From Mycobacterium sp. (GTDB lineage: Bacteria > Actinomycetota > Actinomycetes > Mycobacteriales > Mycobacteriaceae), in NCBI GenBank assembly GCA_018500005.2, contig JAHBAP020000002.1, forward strand, positions 1-12,595: 12,595 nt of DNA, written 5' to 3'. Shown here piece by piece: positions 6,040 to 12,595 of the stretch (positions within the stretch are counted from its first letter, which is position 1; each line of letters begins with the position of its first letter). The notes below the pieces were generated by a model, which was given only the letters and a program-made list of their open reading frames with translations, was not told the DNA's origin and did no database searches. The position numbers and the translations under genes are program-made.

Positions 6040-7488
6040 TTACGCGTTACCGGCGAGCTTCTCGCGCAGTGCGGCGAGCTGGGCGTCGCTGGCCAGCGAG
6101 CCGCCGGACTCCTCGGCACCCGGCGAGCTCGACGAGGTGGTCCCGGACGGGCGCTCCTCGGCGGCAGCAGCATCGGCAGCGGCGAACTTCTCCATCTGCG
6201 TGGTGTGCATCTTGTGCCGGCGCTCGGCCTCGGCGTAGCGGGCCTCCCACTCGGTGCGCTGCTTGTCGAAGCCCTCGAGCCACTCGTTGGTCTCGGCGTC
6301 GAAGCCCTCCGGGAAGATGTAATTGCCGGCCTCGTCGTAGCTGTCGGCCATCCCGTACTTCGACGGGTCGAACTCCTCGGTGTAGTCCTCGTTGGCCTGC
6401 TTGAGGCTCAGCGAGATCCGACGGCGCTCCAGGTCGATGTCGATGACCTTGACCATGGCGTCGTCGCCCACACCGACAACCTGGTCGGGAACCTCGACGT
6501 GACGCTCGGAAAGCTCGGAGATGTGCACCAGACCCTCGATGCCCTCCTCCACACGGACGAAGGCGCCGAACGGAACCAGCTTGGTGACCTTGCCCGGCAC
6601 GATCTGGCCGATGGCGTGGGTGCGGGCGAAGTGCCGCCACGGATCTTCCTGGGTTGCCTTGAGCGACAACGAGACCCGCTCGCGGTCCATATCGACGTCA
6701 AGCACCTCGACGGTGACCTCGTCGCCGACCTGGACGACCTCGCTCGGGTGGCCGATGTGCTTCCAGGACAACTCGGAGACGTGCACCAGGCCGTCGACAC
6801 CGCCGAGATCGACGAAGGCGCCGAAGTTGACGATCGAGGAGACGACGCCCTTGCGGACCGCACCCTTGACGAGCTGGTTCAAGAACTCGCTACGAACCTC
6901 GGACTGCGTCTGCTCGAGCCAGGCCCGGCGGGACAGAACGACGTTGTTGCGGTTCTTGTCCAGCTCGATGATCTTGGCCTCGATCTCCTTGCCGATGTAC
7001 GGCTGCAGATCGCGGACGCGACGCATCTCGACCAGCGAGGCCGGCAGGAAGCCGCGCAGGCCGATGTCGAGGATCAGGCCGCCCTTGACGACCTCGATGA
7101 CGGTGCCCTTGACGGCCTCGTCGCGCTCCTTGAGTTCCTCGATGGTGCCCCAGGCACGCTCGTACTGGGCGCGCTTCTTGGACAGGATCAGGCGGCCTTC
7201 CTTGTCCTCCTTGGTGAGGACGAGGGCTTCGATCGCATCGCCGACGGAAACGACCTCATTGGGGTCGACGTCGTGCTTGATGGAGAGCTCACGGGAAGGG
7301 ATGACGCCTTCGGTCTTGTAGCCGATGTCGAGCAGGACCTCGTCCCGGTCCACCTTGACGATGGTCCCCTCGACGATGTCGCCATCGTTGAAGTACTTGA
7401 TGGTCTTGTCGATAGCGGCGAGGAAGTCCTCGGCAGTGCCAATGTCGTTGATGGCTACTTGCGGCGAGGTGATGGTGGGACTTGACAT
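6040..7488 (-). CDS. rpsA: 30S ribosomal protein S1
   Basis: RpsA is a four-S1-domain RNA-binding protein that helps mRNA bind the 30S subunit. The 482-residue length is the mycobacterial norm. The S1 (OB-fold) repeats lie at about 36-105, 123-188, 209-277 and 294-363, each with the family pattern G-V--I---GAFVDLG-V-GLVHVSELS, clearest in repeats 3 and 4. Residues reported to bind pyrazinoic acid in the M. tuberculosis protein (K303, F307, F310, R357) are all present at identical numbering; its role as a pyrazinamide target is disputed. The C-terminal tail (about 436-482) is low-complexity Ala/Ser/Glu, then SLASDAQLAALREKLAG. The ATG at 7488 is the conserved start; a weak GGAG (7503-7500) lies 11 nt upstream. 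The gene ends in a strong terminator and is divergent from the PrsW gene. Confidence 0.98.
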   Translation of the reverse strand: MSSPTITSPQVAINDIGTAEDFLAAIDKTIKYFNDGDIVEGTIVKVDRDEVLLDIGYKTEGVIPSRELSIKHDVDPNEVVSVGDAIEALVLTKEDKEGRLILSKKRAQYERAWGTIEELKERDEAVKGTVIEVVKGGLILDIGLRGFLPASLVEMRRVRDLQPYIGKEIEAKIIELDKNRNNVVLSRRAWLEQTQSEVRSEFLNQLVKGAVRKGVVSSIVNFGAFVDLGGVDGLVHVSELSWKHIGHPSEVVQVGDEVTVEVLDVDMDRERVSLSLKATQEDPWRHFARTHAIGQIVPGKVTKLVPFGAFVRVEEGIEGLVHISELSERHVEVPDQVVGVGDDAMVKVIDIDLERRRISLSLKQANEDYTEEFDPSKYGMADSYDEAGNYIFPEGFDAETNEWLEGFDKQRTEWEARYAEAERRHKMHTTQMEKFAAADAAAAEERPSGTTSSSSPGAEESGGSLASDAQLAALREKLAGNA

Positions 7489-7503
7489 ATGTTGGGTTGC
7501 TCC

Positions 7504-7531
7504 GGACAGGGTTAATCGAAGGGACAGGGTT
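7504..7531 (-). repeat. Direct repeat in the rpsA leader
   Basis: GGACAGGGTT occurs twice on the plus strand (7504-7513 and 7522-7531), an 18-bp period; the rpsA mRNA would carry two AACCCTGTCC boxes just before its weak ribosome binding site. A short A/U-rich run (TTAAAAACC on minus) lies beside them. S1 in other bacteria controls its own translation through its leader, so autoregulation here is possible, but nothing in the sequence proves it. Confidence 0.35.
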
Positions 7532-7574
7532 TTTAACGGTTTGTACCCGCAGACGTGCGCGCGAGAACCTGATC

Positions 7575-7580
7575 AGCGTA
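7575..7580 (-). promoter_or_regulatory. Candidate rpsA -10 element
   Basis: TACGCT (minus strand, 7580-7575) is the only TANNNT hexamer I find between the rpsA start and about 7635 on that strand. It would give a leader of roughly 80 nt including the AACCCTGTCC repeats. No good -35 is visible. The call is weak. Confidence 0.25.
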
Positions 7581-7623
7581 CTCGACAAGGCACAACCCGG
7601 CCAAACCAGGCGTTCCCCACAGC

Positions 7624-7629
7624 TACTCT
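7624..7629 (+). promoter_or_regulatory. Candidate leaderless -10 element for the PrsW gene
   Basis: TACTCT fits TANNNT and is followed by CCTGGG (6 nt) and the GTG start at 7636, the spacing expected if the transcript begins at the start codon. There is no purine-rich ribosome binding site at the right distance. Confidence 0.45.
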
Positions 7630-7635
7630 CCTGGG

Positions 7636-8775
7636 GTGTTGTATGCCACATTGCCGCCCTATCCGCGGCCCGTCCGCAAAGTCGGAGCGCCCCTGGCGGC
7701 GATCATCGGCCTGGGCACGATCGCCGCGCTGATCCTGATCCTGGTCACCGCGGTCGACCCGGCCGGAGCAGCACTGGGCTTCACTCTGGCGACCATCGCG
7801 ATGGTCTTCGTGGTGGCGTGCTACCTGTGGCTGGACCGTTGGGAACCGGAGCCGCCCAGGCTGCTGATCATGGCGTTCCTGTGGGGGGCGTCGGTGGCGG
7901 TGCTGTTGTCGGTGTTGTTGGAGCAGATGGTCGAGGCGACGTTCGGCACCGGCACCGACAAACCCAGCTTCATGACGGTGGCGGTCGGCGCGCCGGTGGT
8001 CGAGGAGGCTGCCAAGGGCCTGTTTCTGCTGCTGATGATGACCGGGCCGCGCCGCCACGAACTCAACACCCTGACCGACTGTCTGGTCTACGCCGGCCTG
8101 ACCGCGTTGGGTTTCGCCTGGGTGGAGAACATCTTCTACATCGCGAGCGCCGAGACGGTGCCGGAATCGCTCGCCGTGGCCGCGATGCGTCTGGTTATCT
8201 CCCCGTTCGCCCATCCGCTGTTCACCACGATGACGGGGATCGGGGTGTACTACGCGCTGAAGCAGCGCAGCGCGCCGGCCAAGGTGGGTTACATACTGCT
8301 TGGCTACCTGGGCGCGGTGGTGATGCACGGATTGTGGAACGGGTCGGCGCTGTTCGGCTTCAAGACCTATCTGGGCGTCTACATGCTGTGGATGATGCCG
8401 GTGTTCGTCCTGGCCATCGTCCTGGCGGTGGCCAGTCGCCGCCGAGAGCAGCACATCATCGCCGGAAAGCTGCCCGGGATGATCTCCGGCGGGCTGCTAA
8501 CCTCGGCCGAAGCGACCTGGATGCATTCGCTGCAGTCCCGCAAGACGGCGGTCCGGGCGGCAGCCCAGTTCGGCGGCCGGCCGGCCGCATCGGCGGTGAA
8601 ACGGTTCATCACCCAGGTGGTGGAACTGGCCTACGTGCGCGACCGGATCGACCGCGGTTTCGGCGATCCCCGGGTGTTGGCTCTGCAGAACGAAGAGGCT
8701 TACGGGGTGATGGCGGCCCGGGCGGCGGCGGCGCCGGCACTGCAGCGGCTTTCGGTGTACCGAGCGCCCGCCTAG
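7636..8775 (+). CDS. PrsW-family intramembrane metalloprotease
   Basis: This 379-residue multi-pass membrane protein of the PrsW/CPBP superfamily has the expected catalytic motifs in order: VVEEAAKG (EExxK, E123-E124-K127), GFAWVENIFY (FxxxEN, E164-N165), SPFAHPLFTTM (H193) and HGLWN (HxxWN, H231). These Glu, His and Asn residues line the metal-dependent active site in the membrane. Roughly eight hydrophobic segments occupy about 17-268. A soluble C-terminal tail of about 110 residues (from SRRREQ, 268) has no motif I know. In Bacillus PrsW performs site-1 cleavage of an anti-sigma factor, but no sigma/anti-sigma pair is nearby, so the substrate is unknown. GTG 7636 fits a leaderless mRNA; TTG 7639 is adjacent. 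The gene converges on polA with 5 bp between stop codons. Confidence 0.9.
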   Translation: MLYATLPPYPRPVRKVGAPLAAIIGLGTIAALILILVTAVDPAGAALGFTLATIAMVFVVACYLWLDRWEPEPPRLLIMAFLWGASVAVLLSVLLEQMVEATFGTGTDKPSFMTVAVGAPVVEEAAKGLFLLLMMTGPRRHELNTLTDCLVYAGLTALGFAWVENIFYIASAETVPESLAVAAMRLVISPFAHPLFTTMTGIGVYYALKQRSAPAKVGYILLGYLGAVVMHGLWNGSALFGFKTYLGVYMLWMMPVFVLAIVLAVASRRREQHIIAGKLPGMISGGLLTSAEATWMHSLQSRKTAVRAAAQFGGRPAASAVKRFITQVVELAYVRDRIDRGFGDPRVLALQNEEAYGVMAARAAAAPALQRLSVYRAPA

Positions 8776-8780
8776 CCCGA

Positions 8781-11471
8781 CTAGTGCGCCGCCGCGTCCC
8801 AACTCGGGCCGTAGCCCACCGACACCTCCAGGGGCACGTCGAGCGGGTACGCGCCGCCCATCCGCTCGCGCACTAGGGCTTCGACGGCGTCGCGCTCCCC
8901 CGGCGCCACCTCGAGCAGCAACTCGTCATGCACCTGCAGCAGCAGCCGCGACGACAGCCCGGCCGCCCGTAGCGCGGTGTCCACCCCGATCATGGCGACC
9001 TTGATGATGTCGGCGGCGCTGCCCTGGATCGGCGCGTTGAGCGCCGCCCGTTCGGCGGCCTCACGGAGTTGGCGGTTGCTGCTGTCCAACTCCGGGAGGT
9101 AGCGACGCCGGCCGAGCACGGTGGAGGTGTAGCCGTCCTTGCGGGCCTGCTCGACGACGGCGAGTAGATAGTCGCGCACCCCGCCGAAGCGGGCGAAGTA
9201 CGCATCCATCTGCTCTTTGGCCTCTTCGGTGGAGATCTTCAACTGGGCGGCCAGCCCGTAGGCGCTCAGCCCGTAGGCAAGGCCGTAGGACATGGCCTTG
9301 ACCCGCCGACGCAGGTCGGCGGTCACCTCCTCGATCGGCACCCCGAACGCCCTGGATCCGACGAACGAGTGCAGGTCTTCACCGGTGTTGAACGCCTCGA
9401 TGAGGCCTTCGTCGCGGGACAGGTGGGCCATGATGCGCATCTCGATCTGGCTGTAGTCGGCCGTCATCAACTCGGAGAAGCCCGATCCGACACAGAAGGC
9501 GTCCCGGATCCGACGCCCCGCCTCGGTGCGAACCGGGATGTTCTGCAGGTTCGGTTCGGTGGAAGAAAGTCGGCCGGTCGCCGCGATCGTCTGGTTGAAC
9601 GTGGTGTGGATGCGGCCGTCGGCAGCCACCGACTTGAGCAGGCCGTCGACGGTGACCTTCAACCGGGTGGCGTCACGGTGGGCCAGCAGATGCTCGAGGA
9701 AAGGGTGCCCGGTCTTGTCGAACAACGACTGCAGCGCGTCGGCGTCGGTGGTGTAGCCGGTCTTGGTCTTCTTCGTCTTGGGCATGCCGAGTTCGTCGAA
9801 CAGGACGACCTGCAACTGTTTGGGCGATCCGAGGTTGATCTGCTTGCCGATCACCGCGTACGCGGCCTCGGCGGCATCGCGGATCTGATCGCCGAACTCG
9901 CTCTGCAAGGTGTCCAGGGCTCCGGTATCCACGGCGATGCCGATGCTCTCCATGTCCGCCAGCGCGAACTGGACCGGTAGTTCCATATCCGCCAGCAGCG
10001 CCGACGAGTCGATCCGGGCCAGTTCCTCGTCGAGGGCGTCGGCCAGGTCCGCGACCGCCCGGGCCCGCAGGATGAGGGTCTGAACCGCCTGGTCGTCGAT
10101 GCCGTCGGTGTCGTCGAGCAGCGAAAGTTGCTGCTGTTCTTGGGTTTCCGCCCGCAGCTCGCGGCGAAGGTAGCGCAGCGTCAGGTCGTCGAGAGTGAAG
10201 CTGCGCTGCCCCGGCCGGACCAGGTAAGCGGCCAGCGCGGTGTCGGAGGTGACACCGGCCAGCATCCAGCCCCGGCCGGCCAGTTCGTGCATGGCGACCT
10301 TTGCCTCGTGCAACGCCTTGGGCGCCGACGGGTCGGCGAGCCAGGCGCCGAGTGCCGCCTCGTCGGCGGCAGTCATGGTGGCGGTGTCGATGTAGGCGCC
10401 ATCCCCGTCTGCGGCGGCAATCGCCAGCGCCGTCGCGTCCGCGTCGTAGACCGCCCGGGTGCCGGTCACCGCTATCCCGGACCGACGGCCGTCGCGGGCA
10501 TGACAGTCCAGCCACGCACCCACCTCGCCGGGTTCCACCGCCCCGCCGCGCACGTCGAAGCCTTCGTCGACCTCGGGTTCGACGGCGGCCAGCGTGTCGA
10601 ACAGGCGGTCGCGTAACACCCGGAACTCGAGATCGTCGAAGAGCCGGTGGATCTGGTCGCGATCCCACGGCAGCAACCGCAGGGTGTCCGGGGTCTGGGC
10701 CAGGGGTACGTCGCGTACCAGATGGGTCAGCTCGCGGTTGAGCACCACGGTGGAGAGGTTGGCGCGCAGCGAATCTCCCACCTTGCCGCGCACATCTTCG
10801 ACGTTGTCCACCAGTCCTTGCAGGGAGCCGTACTCGACGATCCACTTGGCGGCGGTCTTCTCCCCCACCCCCGGGATGCCGGGCAGGTTGTCACTCGGGT
10901 CGCCGCGCAGGGCCGCGAAGTCCGGGTACTGCTCGGGAGTCAGTCCGTACTTCTCCACTACCGCCTCGGGGGTGTAGCGGGTCAGAGTGCTGACACCCTT
11001 GATCGGATACAGCACGGTGATGTCCTCGTTGACCAGTTGCAGCGAGTCACGGTCACCGGTAACGACGAGCACCCGATAACCGGCCGCGTCTGCCTGGGTC
11101 GCCAGCGTCGCGATGATGTCGTCGGCCTCGTATCCCGGTTCGGCCAGCACCGTGATACCCAGGGCGCCCAGGACTTCCTTGGTGATGTCGATCTGGCCGC
11201 GGAATTCGTCGGGCGTGGCACTGCGGCCCGCCTTGTACTCCGGGTAGCGCTCGGCGCGGAAGGTCTGCCGGGACACGTCGAAGGCCGCGGCGATGTGGGT
11301 GGGCGCCTCATCGCGCAGCAGGTTGATCAGCATCGCGGTGAAGCCGTATACGGCGTTGGTGGTCAGACCGTTCTTGGTCTTGAAATTCTCCGCGGGCAGC
11401 GCGAAGAACGCCCGGAACGCCAGCGAGTTTCCGTCCAGCAGCATCAGTGTCGGCTTCTCGCTCACGCCCAT
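8781..11471 (-). CDS. polA: DNA polymerase I
   Basis: Pol I fills gaps in excision repair and removes Okazaki primers. The 896-residue product has an N-terminal 5'-nuclease domain (LLDGNSLAFRAF with D13, EADD 115-118, GDRD 139-142, and the helix-hairpin segment GDPSDNLPGIPGVGEKTA, 190-207). A degenerate 3'-5' exonuclease-like domain in the middle lacks the DTE metal-binding motif, and a family A polymerase domain runs from about 490 to the end. Catalytic motifs are A DYSQIEMR (D672), B RRRVKAMSYGLAYG (K725, Y729, Y733) and C VHDE (H848, D849, E850). The E. coli Phe762 position is Tyr729. ATG 11471 lacks a clear Shine-Dalgarno. GTG 11465, two codons in, lies 6 nt after TACAGT and may be the true leaderless start. 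The frame stays open upstream to 11915, but that part overlaps the DUF35 gene and is not conserved PolA sequence. Confidence 0.97.
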   Translation of the reverse strand: MGVSEKPTLMLLDGNSLAFRAFFALPAENFKTKNGLTTNAVYGFTAMLINLLRDEAPTHIAAAFDVSRQTFRAERYPEYKAGRSATPDEFRGQIDITKEVLGALGITVLAEPGYEADDIIATLATQADAAGYRVLVVTGDRDSLQLVNEDITVLYPIKGVSTLTRYTPEAVVEKYGLTPEQYPDFAALRGDPSDNLPGIPGVGEKTAAKWIVEYGSLQGLVDNVEDVRGKVGDSLRANLSTVVLNRELTHLVRDVPLAQTPDTLRLLPWDRDQIHRLFDDLEFRVLRDRLFDTLAAVEPEVDEGFDVRGGAVEPGEVGAWLDCHARDGRRSGIAVTGTRAVYDADATALAIAAADGDGAYIDTATMTAADEAALGAWLADPSAPKALHEAKVAMHELAGRGWMLAGVTSDTALAAYLVRPGQRSFTLDDLTLRYLRRELRAETQEQQQLSLLDDTDGIDDQAVQTLILRARAVADLADALDEELARIDSSALLADMELPVQFALADMESIGIAVDTGALDTLQSEFGDQIRDAAEAAYAVIGKQINLGSPKQLQVVLFDELGMPKTKKTKTGYTTDADALQSLFDKTGHPFLEHLLAHRDATRLKVTVDGLLKSVAADGRIHTTFNQTIAATGRLSSTEPNLQNIPVRTEAGRRIRDAFCVGSGFSELMTADYSQIEMRIMAHLSRDEGLIEAFNTGEDLHSFVGSRAFGVPIEEVTADLRRRVKAMSYGLAYGLSAYGLAAQLKISTEEAKEQMDAYFARFGGVRDYLLAVVEQARKDGYTSTVLGRRRYLPELDSSNRQLREAAERAALNAPIQGSAADIIKVAMIGVDTALRAAGLSSRLLLQVHDELLLEVAPGERDAVEALVRERMGGAYPLDVPLEVSVGYGPSWDAAAH

Positions 11472-11477
11472 ACTGTA
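11472..11477 (-). promoter_or_regulatory. Candidate polA -10 element
   Basis: TACAGT (minus strand, 11477-11472) fits TANNNT. It directly abuts ATG 11471 and lies 6 nt (ATGGGC) before the in-frame GTG 11465, so a leaderless mRNA would begin at that GTG and yield a protein starting MSEKPTLMLLDG. Its -35 position (about 11500-11495) falls on the divergent gene's -10. Confidence 0.4.
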
Positions 11478-11495
11478 GGCACACCCCACGACGCG

Positions 11496-11501
11496 TAATC
11501 T
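11496..11501 (+). promoter_or_regulatory. Candidate leaderless -10 element for the DUF35 gene
   Basis: TAATCT fits TANNNT and is followed by GGCCGC (6 nt) and GTG 11508. Only 18 bp separate it from the polA -10, and its -35 position (about 11473-11478) falls on the polA -10. No Shine-Dalgarno is evident at the proper distance from GTG 11508. Confidence 0.45.
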
Positions 11502-11507
11502 GGCCGC

Positions 11508-11945
11508 GTGCCCGCTTCTTCCGACGCCCCGGCCATCGACGGCTGGTGGGAGTTCGACGAGTCCGGGGTGCCACATCTGGTGGGCGCCAAGTGCCCGGGT
11601 TGCGGCACCTATGTGTTCCCGCCGCGGGAGAACAACTGTCCCAACCCGGGATGTGACGCCGACGAACTGGAGTCCGTGGCTCTGTCCCGGCGGGGCACGC
11701 TGTGGAGCTACACCGAGAACCGTTACCAACCGCCGTCGCCCTATCCGCAGACCGAGCACTTCGAGCCCTTCGCGGTAGCCGCCGTGCAACTGGCCGGTGA
11801 GGGCATCATCGTGCTCGGCAAGGTCGTCAAGGGCACCCTGGCCGCCGATCTGAAGGTCGGCATGGAGATGGAGTTGACGACGATGCCGCTCTACGCCGAC
11901 GACGACGGGACGCACTCTGTGTACGCCTGGAAGGTCGCGCAGTGA
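11508..11945 (+). CDS. DUF35 Zn-ribbon/OB-fold protein (thiolase partner)
   Basis: This 145-residue protein has a rubredoxin-like zinc ribbon (C29-x2-C32 and C44-x4-C49) followed by an OB-fold domain (about 60-145; RRGTLWSYTENRYQPP, FAVAAVQLAGEGIIVLGKV, LKVGMEMELT), the standard DUF35 architecture. DUF35 proteins partner with thiolase-like enzymes in acyl-CoA and steroid side-chain metabolism and are thought to deliver or bind acyl-CoA. The next gene is such a thiolase, starting within this gene's stop codon (GTGA), so a complex is likely. It corresponds in position to M. tuberculosis Rv1628c. GTG 11508 is chosen because of the leaderless promoter and the sensible N-terminus before the DGWWEF segment (11-16). 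Confidence 0.92.
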   Translation: MPASSDAPAIDGWWEFDESGVPHLVGAKCPGCGTYVFPPRENNCPNPGCDADELESVALSRRGTLWSYTENRYQPPSPYPQTEHFEPFAVAAVQLAGEGIIVLGKVVKGTLAADLKVGMEMELTTMPLYADDDGTHSVYAWKVAQ

Positions 11946-12595
11946 GCAACTCCCACCCCGAGTCGCTTCGCTCCTGCCCGCCGGACCCCGTCTACATCCT
12001 CGGCGCGGGTATGCACCCGTGGGGCAAGTGGGGCCGCGATTTCACCGAGTACGGGGTGGTGGCCGCCCGTACCGCACTGCGCGACGCCGGCCTGGACTGG
12101 CGCCAGATCCAGTTGGTGGCCGGCGCGGACACCATCCGCAACGGCTACCCCGGCTTCGTCGCCGGCGCGACGTTCGCCCAGAAACTGGGCTGGACCGGCA
12201 TCCCGGTCTCGTCCAGTTATGCGGCGTGCGCCTCCGGTTCGCAGGCATTGCAGTCGGCCCGGGCGCAGATTCTCGCCGGACTGTGCGACGTGGCCCTGGT
12301 CGTCGGCGCCGACACCACGCCGAAGGGCTTCTTCGCCCCGGTCGGCGGGGAGCGGCGCAACGACCCCGACTGGCAGCGCTTCCACCTCATCGGCGCCACC
12401 AACACGGTGTACTTCGCGCTGCTGGCGCGGCGGCGGATGGACCTCTACGGAGCGACGCTGGAGGACTTCGCCGCGGTGAAGGTGAAGAACTCCCGGCACG
12501 GGCTGAACAACCCGAATGCGCGCTACCGCAAAGAGAATTCGATCGACGACGTGCTGGCCAGTCCGGTGGTGTCCGATCCGCTGCGACTGCTGGAC
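11942..12595 (+). CDS. Thiolase-fold lipid-transfer (SCP2-thiolase-like) protein, 3'-truncated by the window edge
   Basis: 218 codons of a protein usually near 400 residues are present, so only the N-terminal half is seen. Thiolase signatures are the opening strand VYILGAGMHPWGKWG (17-31), the nucleophile motif SSYAACASGSQAL with Cys96, GLCDVALVVGADTTPKG (113-129) and VKNSRHGLNNPNARY (181-195) with a conserved His186. Such proteins form or cleave 3-oxoacyl-CoA bonds, or with a DUF35 partner perform retro-aldol cleavage of steroid side chains. The presence of Cys96 fits true thiolase chemistry, but the C-terminal Cys/His that would settle this lie outside the window. GTG 11942 overlaps the DUF35 stop by 4 bp (GTGA). 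It corresponds in position to M. tuberculosis Rv1627c, annotated as a lipid carrier/transfer protein. The substrate is unknown. Confidence 0.9.
   Translation, partial: MSNSHPESLRSCPPDPVYILGAGMHPWGKWGRDFTEYGVVAARTALRDAGLDWRQIQLVAGADTIRNGYPGFVAGATFAQKLGWTGIPVSSSYAACASGSQALQSARAQILAGLCDVALVVGADTTPKGFFAPVGGERRNDPDWQRFHLIGATNTVYFALLARRRMDLYGATLEDFAAVKVKNSRHGLNNPNARYRKENSIDDVLASPVVSDPLRLLD

Noticed and set aside
6205..7485. Open plus-strand frame of 426 codons opposite rpsA
   Set aside because: It is antisense to a highly conserved ribosomal protein gene; its Leu/Asp/Val-rich composition is the mirror of rpsA codons, and it has no promoter or domain.
8771..8790. Terminator between the convergent PrsW gene and polA
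   Set aside because: The TAG-CCCGA-CTA junction is symmetrical only because of the two stop codons. No extended stem or U tract is present on either strand.
11472..11915. N-terminal extension of polA by about 148 residues
   Set aside because: The frame is open but overlaps the DUF35 gene and both divergent promoter elements, and it has no polymerase-family sequence. Conserved PolA begins at the LMLLDGNSLAF segment.
1..12595. CRISPR arrays, insertion sequences, prophage or tRNA/rRNA genes
   Set aside because: No regularly spaced repeats, transposase or integrase motifs, or cloverleaf-like sequences were seen on either strand.

Overview
The window is high-GC actinobacterial DNA, almost certainly from a Mycobacterium (Mycolicibacterium-type) chromosome. 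Three things support this. RpsA, PolA, UvrB and CoaE all read as close relatives of the M. tuberculosis proteins. CoaE carries the C-terminal GrpB/UPF0157 domain typical of mycobacteria. The backbone order polA - rpsA - coaE - DUF402 gene - uvrB, with a DUF35/thiolase pair divergent from polA, matches the M. tuberculosis Rv1627c-Rv1633 neighbourhood as I remember it. All identifications are by reading; no database search was run.

Layout. Positions 1-1632 (-) hold the first 544 codons of uvrB, the 3' end being outside the window. A 142-bp divergent promoter region follows. Next is a tightly overlapping three-gene (+) unit at 1775-4793: a divergent SulP/STAS transporter, a small DUF402 protein that seems to start at a CTG, and a secreted Pro-rich protein. 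This unit converges, with an 8-bp overlap, on coaE (4786-5937, -). Upstream of coaE is a textbook intrinsic terminator (5981-6027) that ends the rpsA transcript (6040-7488, -). Divergent from rpsA is a PrsW-type membrane protease (7636-8775, +), which converges on polA (8781-11471, -). Divergent from polA, across a very compact promoter, are a DUF35 Zn-ribbon/OB-fold protein and an overlapping thiolase/lipid-transfer gene that runs off the right edge.

Functionally this is a housekeeping cluster (nucleotide excision repair, DNA polymerase I, ribosomal protein S1, the last step of CoA synthesis). Relative to the remembered M. tuberculosis order it has three inserted accessory genes: SulP, the secreted protein and PrsW. 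I see no phage, insertion sequence, CRISPR array, tRNA or rRNA, and no clear new multi-gene system.

The most useful signals are regulatory. Five starts (uvrB, sulP, prsW, DUF35 and an alternative polA start) sit exactly 6 nt downstream of a TANNNT -10 hexamer, the geometry expected of leaderless mycobacterial mRNAs. The uvrB -10 is preceded at the right spacing by a 7/9 match to the PafBC/RecA-NDp DNA-damage promoter motif. The DUF402 gene has no conventional start near its conserved N-terminus. The polA and DUF35 -10 elements each lie where the other promoter's -35 should be.
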